DNA of 14,367 nt from the NCBI GenBank assembly GCA_903831545.1, contig CAIKYI010000708.1, positions 1-14,367 on the forward strand. Direction: 5' to 3'. Source of the stretch: an uncultured Methylobacter sp. (GTDB taxonomy: Bacteria; Pseudomonadota; Gammaproteobacteria; Methylococcales; Methylomonadaceae). The translations under genes were made by a program, and so were the position numbers. Shown in pieces: positions 13,380-14,367 of the stretch (positions within the stretch are counted from its first letter, which is position 1; each line of letters starts with the position of its first letter). The notes beneath the pieces are model-generated. The model was given only the letters and a program-made list of their open reading frames with translations. It was not told where the DNA came from and ran no database searches.

Positions 13380-14367
13380 ATGTATCAGTATAACGAAACC
13401 GACCAAACACTCGTCGACCAACGGGTAGCCCAGTTTAGAAGGCAAACGGAAAGCTTTTTAAATGGCCAGATTTCAGACGATCAGTTTCGCGCCCTGCGCT
13501 TAATGAATGGCGTCTATATTCAAACTCACGCCCCGATGTTGCGTATAGCCGGTCCCTATGGCCTGCTTAATTCAAATCAACTTCGAAAACTGGCTCATAT
13601 TGCCCGTAAATATGACAAAAATTACTGTCATTTTACCACCCGGCAAAATATCCAGTTTAACTGGCCGCAACTGGAAAAAATTCCCGATATACTCGAAGAA
13701 TTAGCCACAGTTCAAATGCATGCGATACAAACCAGTGGCAATTGCCTGAGGAACACTTCCTCGGATCATCTGGCTGGCGTTTGCATCGATGAAATTGAAG
13801 ATCCACGGCCTTATTGCGAGATTATCCGGCAATGGACAACCCTGCATCCAGAATTCGCTTACTTGCCGCGCAAATTCAAGATTGCGGTCAGCGGTGCAAA
13901 ACTCGATCGCGCAGCAACCCAATTTCATGACATTGGCCTGCACCTGGTTACCAATGATCAAGGAGACATCGGCTTTAAAGTGCTGGTCGGTGGCGGCTTG
14001 GGTCGCACCCCGATTATAGGTCAAGTGATCAAACCCTATCTGGAAAAGAAGCATCTATTGTCTTATCTGGAAGCCATACTGCGGATTTATAATCTGTTTG
14101 GCCGCCGCGATAATAAATACAAAGCGCGCATTAAAATCCTGGTTAAGGAATCCGGCCTGGAGAAATTCTCCGAATTAGTCGAAAGAGAATGGCTGCTGAT
14201 CCGCGATAATCTGGAGCTGTGCGCCGATCGTATAGACGCCATCAAAACCCAATTTGCAGCGCCTGACTACGAAATTTTTGCCGTACAAGACACGAGCTTT
14301 GCAGAGCGGCAACTCGAAAATCAGGTGTTCGCTACCTGGGTTAAATACAATACTGCCGAGCATAAAA
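13380..14367 (+). CDS. Nitrite/sulfite reductase, hemoprotein (CysI-like), N-terminal part (partial)
   Basis: The frame runs from ATG 13380 to the window edge, giving 329 complete codons of a protein usually near 550 residues. It belongs to the siroheme and 4Fe-4S containing sulfite/nitrite reductase family, which performs six-electron reduction of sulfite to sulfide in assimilation. Landmarks are the N-terminal YNETDQTLVDQRVAQFR, FRALRLMNG, HAPMLRIAGPYG, the siroheme-side HFTTRQNIQFNW (about 82-93), and TSGNCLRNTSSDHLAGV (near 118-134), DEIEDPRPYCEIIRQW, and FLP-like AYLPRKFKIAVSGA. VLVGGGLGRTP ends the first half. The iron-sulfur cysteines should lie in the part not seen here. The start agrees with the family's usual MYQY beginning, although the Shine-Dalgarno is weak. 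Sequence alone does not settle sulfite versus nitrite as substrate; assimilatory sulfite is more usual for this type. Confidence 0.93.
   Translation, partial: MYQYNETDQTLVDQRVAQFRRQTESFLNGQISDDQFRALRLMNGVYIQTHAPMLRIAGPYGLLNSNQLRKLAHIARKYDKNYCHFTTRQNIQFNWPQLEKIPDILEELATVQMHAIQTSGNCLRNTSSDHLAGVCIDEIEDPRPYCEIIRQWTTLHPEFAYLPRKFKIAVSGAKLDRAATQFHDIGLHLVTNDQGDIGFKVLVGGGLGRTPIIGQVIKPYLEKKHLLSYLEAILRIYNLFGRRDNKYKARIKILVKESGLEKFSELVEREWLLIRDNLELCADRIDAIKTQFAAPDYEIFAVQDTSFAERQLENQVFATWVKYNTAEHK

Noticed and set aside
13701..14054. 117-codon open frame on the - strand
   Set aside because: It lies wholly inside the reductase gene on the other strand, which matches its family strongly; the antisense product has no signal or recognisable motif.

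Overview
The window is AT-rich bacterial chromosome with dense genes and short intergenic gaps. No rRNA, tRNA, insertion sequence, phage or CRISPR signal was seen. The protein types (ExoA-like exonuclease III, AmpG, NhaD, CysI-type nitrite/sulfite reductase, a TonB-dependent receptor) point to a gammaproteobacterium. The mixture of genes is reminiscent of Methylococcales methanotrophs, but that is a low-confidence impression from sequence style, not a measurement.

Layout. 1-324: 3' end of an exonuclease III gene, closed by a terminator at 345-376. 406-4010: a two-gene + strand operon, a HupE/UreJ-type permease with an unusual 255-residue C-terminal extension and a TonB-dependent outer-membrane receptor, joined by an ATGA overlap and closed by a hairpin terminator. 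4461-6551: three - strand genes, two paralogous small helical periplasmic proteins and an exported SUMF1/FGE-fold protein, each apparently with its own terminator. 6672-10157: four + strand genes, a lipoprotein beta-propeller with Asp-boxes and a Cys-Ser-Cys-Cys motif, CopC, an unrecognised membrane-anchored periplasmic protein and a second, different HupE/UreJ permease with an EF-hand-like loop. The last three form a tight operon. 10291-13226: ampG and nhaD on the - strand. 13380 to the edge: the first 329 codons of a nitrite/sulfite reductase, divergent from nhaD.

The middle 10 kb (406-10160) reads as one envelope island. It holds an outer-membrane TonB-dependent receptor, two inner-membrane HupE-family permeases, a copper-binding CopC with an N-terminal His after processing, and several exported proteins of unknown function, some with Cys/His clusters. 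The best hypothesis is a transition-metal (copper, nickel or cobalt) acquisition and handling system. CopC favours copper; the HupE family favours nickel or cobalt. The sequence does not fix the metal. The flanking genes (xth, ampG, nhaD, nitrite/sulfite reductase) look like ordinary housekeeping.
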